A DNA stretch of 64,000 nucleotides from Armatimonadota bacterium. GTDB taxonomy: Bacteria > Armatimonadota > HRBIN16. Below, piece by piece: positions 7,811 through 15,833 of this stretch. The notes under the pieces were generated by a model. It made no database searches. It had not been told where the DNA came from and saw only the letters and a program-made list of their open reading frames with translations. The DNA lies in the NCBI GenBank assembly GCA_026003175.1, contig BPGT01000001.1:472839-536838 (forward strand), given 5' to 3'. Both the position numbers and the translations under genes were made by a program. Numbering within the stretch: position 1 is the first letter of the stretch; each line of letters opens with the position of its first letter.

Positions 7811-8310
7811 AACTCCCCTCTCCCTGTGGGAGAGGGGCAGGGGGAGAGGTGCAGCGATAGATGACCTAACCCCCAATCCCCCTTCCCTGCGAGGGAAGGG
7901 GACAACTCCCCTCTCCCCGTGGGAGAGGGGTTGGGGGAGAGGTGCAGCGATAGATGACCTAACCCCCTATCCCCCTTCCCTGCGAGGGAAGGGGACAACT
8001 CCCCTCTCCCCGTGGGAGAGGGGTTGGGGGAGAGGTGCAGCGATAGATGACCTAACCCCCAATCCCCCTTCCCTGCGAGGGAAGGGGACAACTCCCCTCT
8101 CCCCGTGGGAGAGGGGCAGGGGGAGAGGTGCAGCGATAGATGACCTAACCCCCTATCCCCCTTCCCTGCGAGGGAAGGGGACAACTCCCCTCTCCCCGTG
8201 GGAGAGGGGTTGGGGGAGAGGTGCAGCGATAGATGACCTAACCCCCTATCCCCCTTCCCTGCGAGAGAACCTGTGGGAGAGGGGCAGGGGGAGAGGTACC
8301 ACCGATTGAG
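7811..8310. repeat. 93-bp tandem repeat array, just over 5 copies
   Basis: Copies begin at 7811, 7904, 7997, 8090 and 8183, exactly 93 bases apart and nearly identical, followed by a truncated, diverged copy to about 8310. Each unit contains two GC-rich palindromes, CCCCTCTCCC...GGGAGAGGGG and CCCTTCCCT...AGGGAAGGG, separated by GGTCATCTATCGCTG-type spacer. Because 93 is a multiple of three the array stays open in frame with the ABC gene, creating a false N-terminal extension. Together with 7675-7810 it fills the 666 bases without a gene between the ABC fusion gene and the deacetylase gene. Related single copies occur near 9260 and 34711. Confidence 0.9.
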
Positions 8311-8340
8311 GCGACTGCGCCTGCTCATACCGACCGCTTC

Positions 8341-9156
8341 CTACTCCGCTCGATGCAAATCACCATAGCTGATGAGATGAATAGCACGCTCGCGGACGCG
8401 CTGCATCACCTTTTCACTGGTAAAGGCGTACGTGACCGCCGCGCGCTCTTCTGCGACGTGTTCATACCCGGTATGCCATAAGGCACGCATCTCTGGCGTA
8501 TCCAGCCCCGGATGGTCCACGATGAGCCACGTACCCGGCGTCAGGCTGTCCAGAATCTCCAACAGAATCGCTTCCTTACGCTGTGCATCTGCCTCCTGCC
8601 CGCCGAGGTGCCCGGCGAACTGTAAGCCCTCGTGCTCTAGCGGAAGCTGATACTCGCTCGAGAGCTTTTGCGTCATCTCGCGCAGCTCCGGCGAAGCCAT
8701 GGGCGTGCCCATGTGGCAGGAGAGGTGAGAGACCTGCGGGATGTCCTCCAGCGCGATTTCAATCTGCGCACGCAGTTCCGCTTCCACCTCTTCTATGCGG
8801 TAGCCGCTTTCCAGAAAGCCCGTGCCCGGCGGGAAATCGTCGCGCTGGCTGGTCATCGGCAGGAAGTGTCCACGTCGGTCGCACAGGCTGGGTGCGCGGG
8901 TGACAGGTCCCCACTTACAGCCTTCCCACTCGCTGGTAAGGGTCAGGTGCACGCCCACATCCAGCCTGGGGTGCTCTCGCAGCATGCGCACCGCCTCTGG
9001 GTACCACGGCGCAGGAACCATCACCTCCACGCTGCGCAGGATACCCTTCTGGTAGCATCGGATACATGCCTCGTTTGCTGCATGACACGACCCCATGTCG
9101 TCGCCTCGCACGATGAGGCGAATCTCGTCTGTGCTGTGCATCGCTTCGGCTGCCAT
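8341..9156 (-). CDS. ChbG/HpnK (YdjC-like) carbohydrate deacetylase
   Basis: A 271-residue protein, the normal family length. It has the metal-binding 'IVRGDDMGSC' near the N-terminus, 'LDVGVHLTLTSEW' and 'SHLSCHMGTPMASPEL', corresponding to the conserved Asp and His ligands, plus a late 'IVDHPGLD' motif. Members remove N-acetyl groups from chito-oligosaccharides or related amide-linked sugars in the cytosol. It lies upstream of the sugar ABC system on the same strand, separated by the tandem repeat, so a shared role in amino-sugar use is plausible but not proven. A second in-frame ATG lies five codons in. Confidence 0.85.
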   Translation of the reverse strand: MAAEAMHSTDEIRLIVRGDDMGSCHAANEACIRCYQKGILRSVEVMVPAPWYPEAVRMLREHPRLDVGVHLTLTSEWEGCKWGPVTRAPSLCDRRGHFLPMTSQRDDFPPGTGFLESGYRIEEVEAELRAQIEIALEDIPQVSHLSCHMGTPMASPELREMTQKLSSEYQLPLEHEGLQFAGHLGGQEADAQRKEAILLEILDSLTPGTWLIVDHPGLDTPEMRALWHTGYEHVAEERAAVTYAFTSEKVMQRVRERAIHLISYGDLHRAE

Positions 9157-9259
9157 AATGTGACCATCCAGTTAACCGAATAATCATATGGATGATTCGT
9201 GAAGCGCAGGGTATCTCCTTCTCAATGAAGTGCGTGCACCGAACTACACGACTTGACCT

Positions 9260-9320
9260 ATGCCCCCCTCCCCTGCGAGCATCCCCTCTCCTACGAGGAG
9301 AGGGGATGGGGGAGAGCACG
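9260..9320. repeat. Single copy of the CCCCTCTCC palindromic intergenic repeat
   Basis: CATCCCCTCTCCTACGAGG followed by AGAGGGGATGGGGG forms a strong stem; the preceding CCCCCCTCCCCTGCGAG resembles the second palindrome of the 93-bp unit. It lies between the deacetylase start and the phosphofructokinase stop, and may also act as a transcript end. Confidence 0.6.
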
Positions 9321-9329
9321 CAGGGTAAA

Positions 9330-10988
9330 CTATCCACGCTCCAGTTGCAGAGTGAGGGTGGGCGCGTCGCATACCTCGCTCGGGCCGAAGTACTGGATAG
9401 GTCCGGGGAAGCGGTAGTCGTCTTCTATCGCCCACTTCTCACGCTGCTGGGCAAAGGTCTGGAACGGCTTGCCGTTCAGGTCTACCAGCGCCTTGCGGAT
9501 AACGGGTGTAGGTTTGCCCTTGCGTATCTCGATGTGCAGCATCATCGTCACGGGCACGCCACCTGCTACCCACTCGTTCGCGCTCTTCGTCAAGTTGCGC
9601 ACGTACACGGTATAGCCCGTTAGCCCCGCGCGAATCAGCTGCGCTGCTGCATAGCCTAGTGTGTAGGCGTAATCGGCGTCGAAGTTAGACGGCGCGGCGC
9701 ACCGCCCCTCGTAGCCGAAGAAGTGGCTCAGCGGGCTAAACTCTACCTCTTGTACTTCGCCCTTCGCCTGCAGCTCGCGGATTCGGTCGGACACGAGGTC
9801 GATCAGCAGTCGCTCGGTCTCCACCTGCGACAGGGGCACGTTGCCGTGGCTGTCGCGCCTTAACAGCACCGCCTGAATATCCTGCGGCAGCGAGCTGTAC
9901 ACTCGAGCGCTGTGGTCGCTGAGCTTGGTGCTGAGGTACTGCACGCGCTCCGAGTGGTCGGGCAGACTGTGGATGTACTGTTCTTCCTGCCCGAGTATCG
10001 CGCTGAGCTCGTCGATCAGCGTCTTAATCTCGCCGATGAACTCCACCAGCCCTTCAGGTACGAGCGCAATGCCATAGTTCTTGCCTGCCTGCGCCCGCTT
10101 TACTACCGACTGCACAATCTGCTCCACAATCTGATCGAGGGTGATGCCCTTCGCCTGCACCTCTTCCGAGATGAGCGCGATGTTCGGATGGGTCTGCAGG
10201 GCGCATTCCAGCGTCACGTGGCTGGCGGCTCGTCCCATCAGGCGGATGAAGTGCCAGTACTTGACGGCGGAGGTGGCGTCACGAGCGATGTTGCCGATGA
10301 GCTCCGAGTACACCTTACTGGCGGTGTCGAAGCCGAAGGAGGCTTCGATGAGGTCGCTCTTCATATCGCCGTCGATGGTCTTGGGCACGCCGATAATGCA
10401 GGTTGGCGAGCCGACCGAGCGCAGGTACTCGGCAAGCACCGCTGCGTTGGTGTTCGAATCGTCTCCACCGATGATGACCAGACCGTCCAGTCCCATCTGC
10501 TCGAAGTTCTTCCGGCAGGCTTCCAGGTCTTCGGGCTTTTCGATCTTGTCGCGCCCGGTCATAATCATGTTGAAACCGCCGGTGTTGCGGTACTGGTCGA
10601 TGATGTCGGCGGTGAGCTCGATGTAGTTACCTTTGATGACGCCCCTGGGTCCTTTCAGGAAGCCGTACACCTTGCTGTCGGGGTTCGCTGCCCTCAGCGC
10701 ATCGAACACACCTGCAATGACGTTATGCCCACCGGGGGCGGGACCGCCTGAAAGCACCACACCCACCTTGAGCGGTCTGGTAGCAAGGTCGCTTTTGCCT
10801 TCCACCAGCGTGGCGATGGGTTGACCGTATGTATGGGGAAACTGTTTGCGAATCTCTTCCCTGTCGGCTGTCGGTTCAGTGGGTTCGCCCAGCTGCACAG
10901 CGATATTTCCCGTACGAAGCGCGGGAGGCAGCTTCGGCTGATAGGATGCTCGTGCTTGCTGTAGCGGAGATTTGCTGTCTGTTGTCAT
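9330..10988 (-). CDS. pfp: Pyrophosphate--fructose-6-phosphate 1-phosphotransferase
   Basis: A 552-residue long-type PPi-dependent phosphofructokinase. It interconverts fructose 6-phosphate and fructose 1,6-bisphosphate reversibly, using PPi instead of ATP. The N-terminal 'GVVLSGGPAPGGHNVIAG' is the phosphoryl-donor loop. 'VIIGGDDSNTNA' carries GGDDS (ATP enzymes have GGDGS), and 'GVPKTIDGDMKS' carries the PKTIDGD motif with the Lys expected in PPi users. A later 'LMGRAASHVTLECAL' is the substrate loop. A strong AAGGAGAGG ribosome site precedes the ATG. Monocistronic by appearance. Confidence 0.95.
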   Translation of the reverse strand: MTTDSKSPLQQARASYQPKLPPALRTGNIAVQLGEPTEPTADREEIRKQFPHTYGQPIATLVEGKSDLATRPLKVGVVLSGGPAPGGHNVIAGVFDALRAANPDSKVYGFLKGPRGVIKGNYIELTADIIDQYRNTGGFNMIMTGRDKIEKPEDLEACRKNFEQMGLDGLVIIGGDDSNTNAAVLAEYLRSVGSPTCIIGVPKTIDGDMKSDLIEASFGFDTASKVYSELIGNIARDATSAVKYWHFIRLMGRAASHVTLECALQTHPNIALISEEVQAKGITLDQIVEQIVQSVVKRAQAGKNYGIALVPEGLVEFIGEIKTLIDELSAILGQEEQYIHSLPDHSERVQYLSTKLSDHSARVYSSLPQDIQAVLLRRDSHGNVPLSQVETERLLIDLVSDRIRELQAKGEVQEVEFSPLSHFFGYEGRCAAPSNFDADYAYTLGYAAAQLIRAGLTGYTVYVRNLTKSANEWVAGGVPVTMMLHIEIRKGKPTPVIRKALVDLNGKPFQTFAQQREKWAIEDDYRFPGPIQYFGPSEVCDAPTLTLQLERG

Positions 10989-11119
10989 CGTCGCCTCTCC
11001 TTTTTCACGCTGTTAGTCAAGTATATCTTACAACACAAGCCGTAAAAAATTCTATAAGGGTGCCACGAAGCATGGCGAAGCGCACAGTGCTGAAGATTCA
11101 CTACGCAACACTATAGGAG

Positions 11120-11154
11120 AAGCAAAAGAAGCCCCCTCTGGCAGAAGAGGCTTC
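11120..11154 (-). terminator. Terminator after hpf
   Basis: On the minus strand GAAGCC...GGCTTC closes a 13-pair imperfect stem (with a TCTTCTG/CCAGAGG inner part), followed by TTTTGCTT. It starts about 20 bases after the hpf stop. Confidence 0.65.
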
Positions 11155-11174
11155 CGGGAAACACGAACTGGGTA

Positions 11175-11747
11175 CTATTCCTCGCCTATCAGCAAGCCGT
11201 ATGTTCCGTCCTTGCGACGGTACAGTACCCGCACGCCCTGTGTCTCCATGTCCAGAAAGACATGGAAGTCGTGCTGTAGCATCTCCATCTCCATCGCTGC
11301 CTCTTCGAGCGTGGAGGGTTTGAGCGTGAATCGCTTAATGCGCGCCACCCGGAAAGGAGGCACCTCTTCACCCGGTTCTGGCGTGGGTTCCTCGCCGGCT
11401 GCTTCCAGCATCAGCATAATCTCTTCCGCATGGAGCATGTCCTCCCGCTCGCGCTTCGCCAGAGAACGGAAGCGTTTGCCTTTGAATCGGGCAATCTGCG
11501 CCTCCAGCTTGTCTATGACACGGTCTACGGTGGCGCGCAGGTCGCTGTTGCTGTCTTCCGCTCGCAGTAGCACACCATCGCCGTTCAGGGTGATTTCAAC
11601 GGTGTGTCTGCCGCGAACCTCCTCATGAACAACCGATGCACTGCGCAAGTTCTTGAAGTGTCGTTCCAGCTTGCTTATCTTCTTCTCCACATACTCGCGT
11701 ACCGACTGGGGAAACGAATCTTCTCTGTCACGATACTGCACTTGCAT
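11175..11747 (-). CDS. hpf: Ribosome hibernation promoting factor, long form (HPF/RaiA)
   Basis: About 190 residues. The N-terminal part (1-100: 'MQVQYRDREDSFPQSVREYV', 'EKKISKLERHF', 'VEITLNGDGVLLRAED') is the beta-alpha RaiA fold that sits in the decoding centre of idle ribosomes. A variable acidic/proline linker joins a C-terminal dimerisation domain ('RIKRFTLKPSTLEEAAMEME', 'HDFHVFLDMETQGVRVLYRR', 'DGTYGLL'), the arrangement of long HPF that makes 100S dimers. The inner ATG at 11747 is chosen because GAGAGG sits at ribosome-site distance before it; the ATG five codons upstream overlaps that site. Confidence 0.93.
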   Translation of the reverse strand: MQVQYRDREDSFPQSVREYVEKKISKLERHFKNLRSASVVHEEVRGRHTVEITLNGDGVLLRAEDSNSDLRATVDRVIDKLEAQIARFKGKRFRSLAKREREDMLHAEEIMLMLEAAGEEPTPEPGEEVPPFRVARIKRFTLKPSTLEEAAMEMEMLQHDFHVFLDMETQGVRVLYRRKDGTYGLLIGEE

Positions 11748-11762
11748 CGTTGCGCCTCTCAT

Positions 11763-12074
11763 CTGGCTATGATGTCATGCCTGCTATACCTTATTACGGA
11801 TATCATTCGCCATCGGTTGCAGGTAAACCTCTGTCGCGGGGAAATAATTTATGAAACGTTCCATCTTTTACCTCCGTCTATGAAACGGAACAACATGGTC
11901 AGGAGCGCTGGGATAAAACGGTATGTAGATTCAATCTTCAGGCTGGAGCTTGCGACTACCGAAACTCTATGCACATTACCCCAAAATTTCTGCACATACT
12001 CTATGTAACAAGGTAAATTTGTAATATAATACAAGTGGATGAATATTTCACCAAGGTGAAGGAGGAAGCATCTG
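11763..12074 (+). promoter_or_regulatory. Intergenic region with probable promoter for the CxxCH gene pair
   Basis: 312 bases between two divergent genes. I see no convincing ORF. A consensus TATAAT lies at 12025-12030, about 45 bases before the first CxxCH gene, with a poor -35 (TATGTA at 12002). A GAAGGAGG ribosome site follows near 12058. The rest is A/T-rich and contains two ATGAAACG direct repeats near 11850 and 11880. Confidence 0.4.
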
Positions 12075-12413
12075 ATGAAAGTCAAGTTTCTGGTGAGCAC
12101 CGTGTTAGCGCTGGGAGTGATGGTAAGCGCACTGGCAACCCCCAAGTATCTGGCTGCGTTCTGGAAAGCCTATCCTTCCGCAAAAAGCACCGCGGTTGGT
12201 AAGGCAAAATGTACCGTTTGCCACGTGAAGGGTAAGGAGCTCAACGTCTATGGCAAGGATGTGCAGAAGGTGTTGCAGGAGAAGAAAACGAAGGATTTGA
12301 CCGCAGAGATCCTCAAGTCCATCGAGAAGCTCGATTCGGATAAGGACGGCGTTTCCAACGGCGACGAACTCAAGGCGGGAACCTTGCCCGGCGACCCCAA
12401 GAGCAAACCGTAA
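12075..12413 (+). CDS. Secreted small CxxCH (c-heme-like) protein with an EF-hand loop, copy A
   Basis: A 112-residue protein with a signal peptide (VKFLVSTVLALGVMVSALA, cleavage near ALATP). The mature part has one CTVCH motif, the covalent heme c site, then a Lys-rich helix and a perfect 12-residue EF-hand calcium loop DSDKDGVSNGDE, ending GTLPGDPKS. A distal axial ligand is not obvious, so heme binding is likely but not certain. It is a close paralogue of the next gene. A GGAGG ribosome site precedes the ATG. Confidence 0.75.
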   Translation: MKVKFLVSTVLALGVMVSALATPKYLAAFWKAYPSAKSTAVGKAKCTVCHVKGKELNVYGKDVQKVLQEKKTKDLTAEILKSIEKLDSDKDGVSNGDELKAGTLPGDPKSKP

Positions 12414-12498
12414 GCCAGATAAGATCTTGCGTGGGGATACACTTTATTGGCATAATGCTGGTCGCATAGAACCCATTAAAAACAGGAGGAACAACAGC

Positions 12499-12873
12499 AT
12501 GAAGAGCAACAAAATACTCGTAAGCACCTTGCTCGCTTTTGGGCTGATGGTAGGTGCACTGGCAACGCCCAAAATGCAAGCGGTGTTTGTGAAGACCTAT
12601 CCCGCCCCGAAAGATAGCGACCTGGCGAAGGCAAAATGTACCGTTTGCCACGTGAAGGGTAAGGAGCTCAACGTCTATGGCAAGGATATGCAGAAGGCGT
12701 TGCAGGAGAAGAAAACAAAGGATTTGACCGCCGAGATCCTCAAGTCCATCGAGAAGCTCGATTCGGATAAGGACGGCGTTTCCAACGGCGACGAACTCAA
12801 GGCGGGAACCTTGCCCGGCGACCCCAAGAGCAAGCCGGCGGAGACGAAACCTGCCGAGGGCACAACCCAGTAG
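12499..12873 (+). CDS. Secreted small CxxCH (c-heme-like) protein with an EF-hand loop, copy B
   Basis: A 124-residue paralogue of the preceding gene, with an AGGAGG ribosome site nine bases before the chosen ATG. Signal peptide, CTVCH motif and DSDKDGVSNGDE calcium loop match copy A. The signal peptide and first mature residues differ, but from about 12630 onward the DNA is almost base-for-base the same, pointing to recent duplication or gene conversion. It carries an extra C-terminal tail rich in Pro, Ala, Glu and Thr. Likely a periplasmic or surface electron carrier or calcium-dependent structural protein. Confidence 0.75.
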   Translation: MKSNKILVSTLLAFGLMVGALATPKMQAVFVKTYPAPKDSDLAKAKCTVCHVKGKELNVYGKDMQKALQEKKTKDLTAEILKSIEKLDSDKDGVSNGDELKAGTLPGDPKSKPAETKPAEGTTQ

Positions 12874-12911
12874 CGCAGGTCTTGAACTCGAGACTTCCGT
12901 ACCTGCAGTTT

Positions 12912-12933
12912 GCGGCGCCGTGCCCGGCGCCGC
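12912..12933. terminator. GC hairpin between convergent genes
   Basis: GCGGCGCC, loop GTGCCC, GGCGCCGC: an eight-pair perfect stem centred between the stop of the second CxxCH gene (plus) and the stop of ppc (minus). There is no strong U run on either side, so efficiency is uncertain. Confidence 0.5.
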
Positions 12934-12940
12934 TTCCCTG

Positions 12941-15775
12941 TTACCCCGTACTTTGCATCGCAGCGGCAATGCCAGCGATGCTCAGCAGAATGGCGTCATG
13001 CCAGAGGCTCTGCGCTTCACGGTCTGCCTGCTTATCCCAGAGGTCCAGCAACGCCAGCTGTAACTTGCTCAGAGGCATCACCGCCGGATTGCGCAGTTGC
13101 ACCGTACGCTGCACAACCTTCGCGTTTTGCATCAGCTCGTTCTGCTCCGTGACGCGCAGTACCCATTCCACAGTGCGCCGGTACTCCTGCTCAATGAGGG
13201 TGTGAAGCCGCTGCCCCAGCTCGCGGGGATGTACGCGCGACGCGTAGAGCCGTGCCGTAGGAAGATGCGCTCGCGTCAGCTCCAGCTGGGCGTTGTCAAT
13301 CACCATGCGAAAGAAGAGCCACTGTCGATACATCTGCTGAAGCAACGCGAGGTTCTGGGCAGATTGCGAGCCAAACCATTCTAGCGCGCTGCCCACCCCA
13401 TACCAGCCTGGTAGCACGTAACGACACTGTACCCATGCGAACACCCATGGGATAGCGCGGAGGTTTTCCAGACCAACAATATCGCCGCGCGGGCGGAAGA
13501 CAGGACGCGAGGCAATAGGTAATCGACTGATGTGAGAAATGGGCGTTGCCTGCGTGTAGAACGTCCAGAAGTCGGGGTCATCGTATACCAGCGCGCGGTA
13601 GACTTGCAGGGAGTGCTGCGCTAGCTGCTCCATCGCCTCCTGCCAGCGGCGCGGGATGCGTCGGCGAGCGTGCCCTGCGGTAGCCAGCAGCACCGCGTTA
13701 GCAATCTGCTCCAGATGCCTGTGTGCGATGGGGGCAAGACCGTATCGGAACGAAACCACCTCTCCCTGCTCGGTAAAGCGAATGCGACCGTTCATGCTGC
13801 CCGGCGGCTGAGACAGAATCGCCTGATTCGCGCGCCCTCCGCCCCGCCCGATGGTACCGCCGCGCCCGTGGAACAGGCGAAACTCCACCCCCGCTTTGCG
13901 GCAGGTCTGCGCCAGATGCGTCTGCGTTTTGTGAAGCGACCAGTTCGCCGCCAGATAGCCACCGTCTTTACTGCTGTCCGAGTAACCCAGCATAATCTCC
14001 TGAAAGTTGCCGCGTGCCTGAAGGTGGTGACGATAAGCACGATTGGCGAACAGGTCGCGCATTAGCGTGTGGCAGGTATGCAGGTCGTGAATGGTCTCAA
14101 ACAGTGGTACCACGTCGATATCGCTCTCCAGTTGCCCGTCACGCCAGCGCAGCAACCCGGCCTCCTTTGCCAGAAGCAAGACCTCCAGTACGTCGCTGAT
14201 GCCGTGCGTCATCGAGATGACGTAAGCCCTTACCGACTCCCGCGAGATGTAGCGCAAAGCGTGTTTAACCACTTCCAGCACCTGCAACACCGACTGGGTG
14301 TGAGGTGACCCCTCCCACTCGCGTGGCAGCAGCGGACGGGTGTGACACAGCTCACGGGTGAGCAAGCGGACTTTCTCCTCCTCCGGCAGGTCGCTATAGT
14401 GCGTGCCTGCTGGTAACACCTGTGCGGCTTCCAGTATCTCATCCACCGCTTTGGCGTGTTCGTCACTGTGCTGGCGAATGTCCAGCGTCGCCAGATGAAA
14501 ACCAAACGCCTGTACCTGCGTGACCAGGTTCGCTAAGCCGCCCTCATCTGCCAGAACGCTTGCGCGGCTCTCATGCAGGCTCCGCTGCAACAGCCGCAGG
14601 TCTGCCAGCAACTCCTGGCTGTTCTGATAAGCAGGGAAACGAGCAACGAAGGAAGGTCCCTCGGCGTGGAAGTCGGTCAGGGCATCCAGATGTCGCAGGG
14701 TAGCCTTGAGACGCACCTCCACAAAACAGAGCTTCAGTGCGTATGGTTCGCGAGCATGGCGGCGCAGGATATGCTCGGGTAGAGTGATATGTTCTTTGTC
14801 GTCTTCCAGAGAGAGAAGCAGTTCCTCGCTGGCTGGTACCAGGCGTGTGCTCTGTGTCAGGTCGCGTCGCAGGTCGTGGACGCGACGCAGATAGTGTTGC
14901 AGGACGAGCTTCTTGTGCATCAGCAACGTCCACCAGGTGACTTCCGGTGTGACATTGGGGTTGCCATCGCGGTCGCCACCGACCCAGGAACGGAAGCGAA
15001 TGAATGGGGGTATCTCGAACACCGTATCCGGGTATGCCTGCTTCAGGGCGGCTCGCAAATCGTCTACCAGCCATGCCACCACGTCGAGGATAGTGTGCTG
15101 GAAGAAATAGAGCGCGTGGCGTACCTCGTCCTGCGGCGTGACCGCAGTGGAGCTGAATTCATCCGTCTGCCACAGTGCGGTGAGCGTGCGGTGCAGCTCG
15201 CCCTCGGCGATGCCTATCGTGTTCAACGGCAGGTCCAGACGAGGCATATTGGGAGGCAGAGCGCGTTCCGCCAAATACTGGGCGATACGATATAGCTTGT
15301 CCAGCACGGAGCGACGGCGTGCCTCGGTGGGGTGCGCGGTAATGGTAGGGCAAATATCCAGCTGATACAGCAGTTGCTGCATCTGTTCGGCGGTCAGTCC
15401 GCTTTCTTTCAAACGCATTACCGCCTCGCGAATCGACTCCGGGCGCGGTATGCCCGTCGCCTGTACCTGTCGCTCGCGGTTCACCCGCACGATCTCCTTC
15501 TGCTCCACCGTGTTCAACAGCTGGAAGAGCACGGTATACGCCCGTAACAGCCGGTGCACAAAGCGAGGCTCCTTCAGGTCGGGAATGCGCTCCATTAGCG
15601 CGAGGGATGCTTCCGTCTCGGATTCATGATAGAGCTGGCGGGCGATATGAAGCAGGTGCTCGCCCTCCTGCTCCTTCAGCACCTCTCCCAACAAACGGTC
15701 TACCAGTTCAATATCCTCACACATCGAGGGCGACAGCCCGAGGCTTTCTGCCGATAGCCCCAGAAAGGGTTCCAT
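12941..15775 (-). CDS. ppc: Phosphoenolpyruvate carboxylase
   Basis: A 944-residue bacterial-type PEP carboxylase that fixes bicarbonate onto PEP to make oxaloacetate, feeding the TCA cycle. Visible signatures: 'TITAHPTEARRRSVLDKL' (catalytic His), 'WVGGDRDGNPNVT', 'MLGYSDSSKDGGYLAANW', 'LFHGRGGTIGRGGG' and the C-terminal '...AGIAAAMQSTG' that binds the allosteric inhibitor aspartate. The length is normal. A GGAGGG ribosome site precedes the ATG. Adjacent genes are not metabolically linked, so it is probably transcribed alone. Confidence 0.97.
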   Translation of the reverse strand: MEPFLGLSAESLGLSPSMCEDIELVDRLLGEVLKEQEGEHLLHIARQLYHESETEASLALMERIPDLKEPRFVHRLLRAYTVLFQLLNTVEQKEIVRVNRERQVQATGIPRPESIREAVMRLKESGLTAEQMQQLLYQLDICPTITAHPTEARRRSVLDKLYRIAQYLAERALPPNMPRLDLPLNTIGIAEGELHRTLTALWQTDEFSSTAVTPQDEVRHALYFFQHTILDVVAWLVDDLRAALKQAYPDTVFEIPPFIRFRSWVGGDRDGNPNVTPEVTWWTLLMHKKLVLQHYLRRVHDLRRDLTQSTRLVPASEELLLSLEDDKEHITLPEHILRRHAREPYALKLCFVEVRLKATLRHLDALTDFHAEGPSFVARFPAYQNSQELLADLRLLQRSLHESRASVLADEGGLANLVTQVQAFGFHLATLDIRQHSDEHAKAVDEILEAAQVLPAGTHYSDLPEEEKVRLLTRELCHTRPLLPREWEGSPHTQSVLQVLEVVKHALRYISRESVRAYVISMTHGISDVLEVLLLAKEAGLLRWRDGQLESDIDVVPLFETIHDLHTCHTLMRDLFANRAYRHHLQARGNFQEIMLGYSDSSKDGGYLAANWSLHKTQTHLAQTCRKAGVEFRLFHGRGGTIGRGGGRANQAILSQPPGSMNGRIRFTEQGEVVSFRYGLAPIAHRHLEQIANAVLLATAGHARRRIPRRWQEAMEQLAQHSLQVYRALVYDDPDFWTFYTQATPISHISRLPIASRPVFRPRGDIVGLENLRAIPWVFAWVQCRYVLPGWYGVGSALEWFGSQSAQNLALLQQMYRQWLFFRMVIDNAQLELTRAHLPTARLYASRVHPRELGQRLHTLIEQEYRRTVEWVLRVTEQNELMQNAKVVQRTVQLRNPAVMPLSKLQLALLDLWDKQADREAQSLWHDAILLSIAGIAAAMQSTG

Positions 15776-15833
15776 GTTTCCCTCCGTTAGTGGTCTGCAC
15801 GATGTTATTGTACCGCAACCGGAGGGGTGAGGG

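Noticed and set aside
7675-8328. 218-residue N-terminal extension of the ABC fusion protein (repeats of LSPNPSPTGRGE)
   Set aside because: It is the in-frame translation of the 93-bp tandem DNA repeat; a signal peptide starts at 7674, and the same palindromes occur in non-coding gaps elsewhere.
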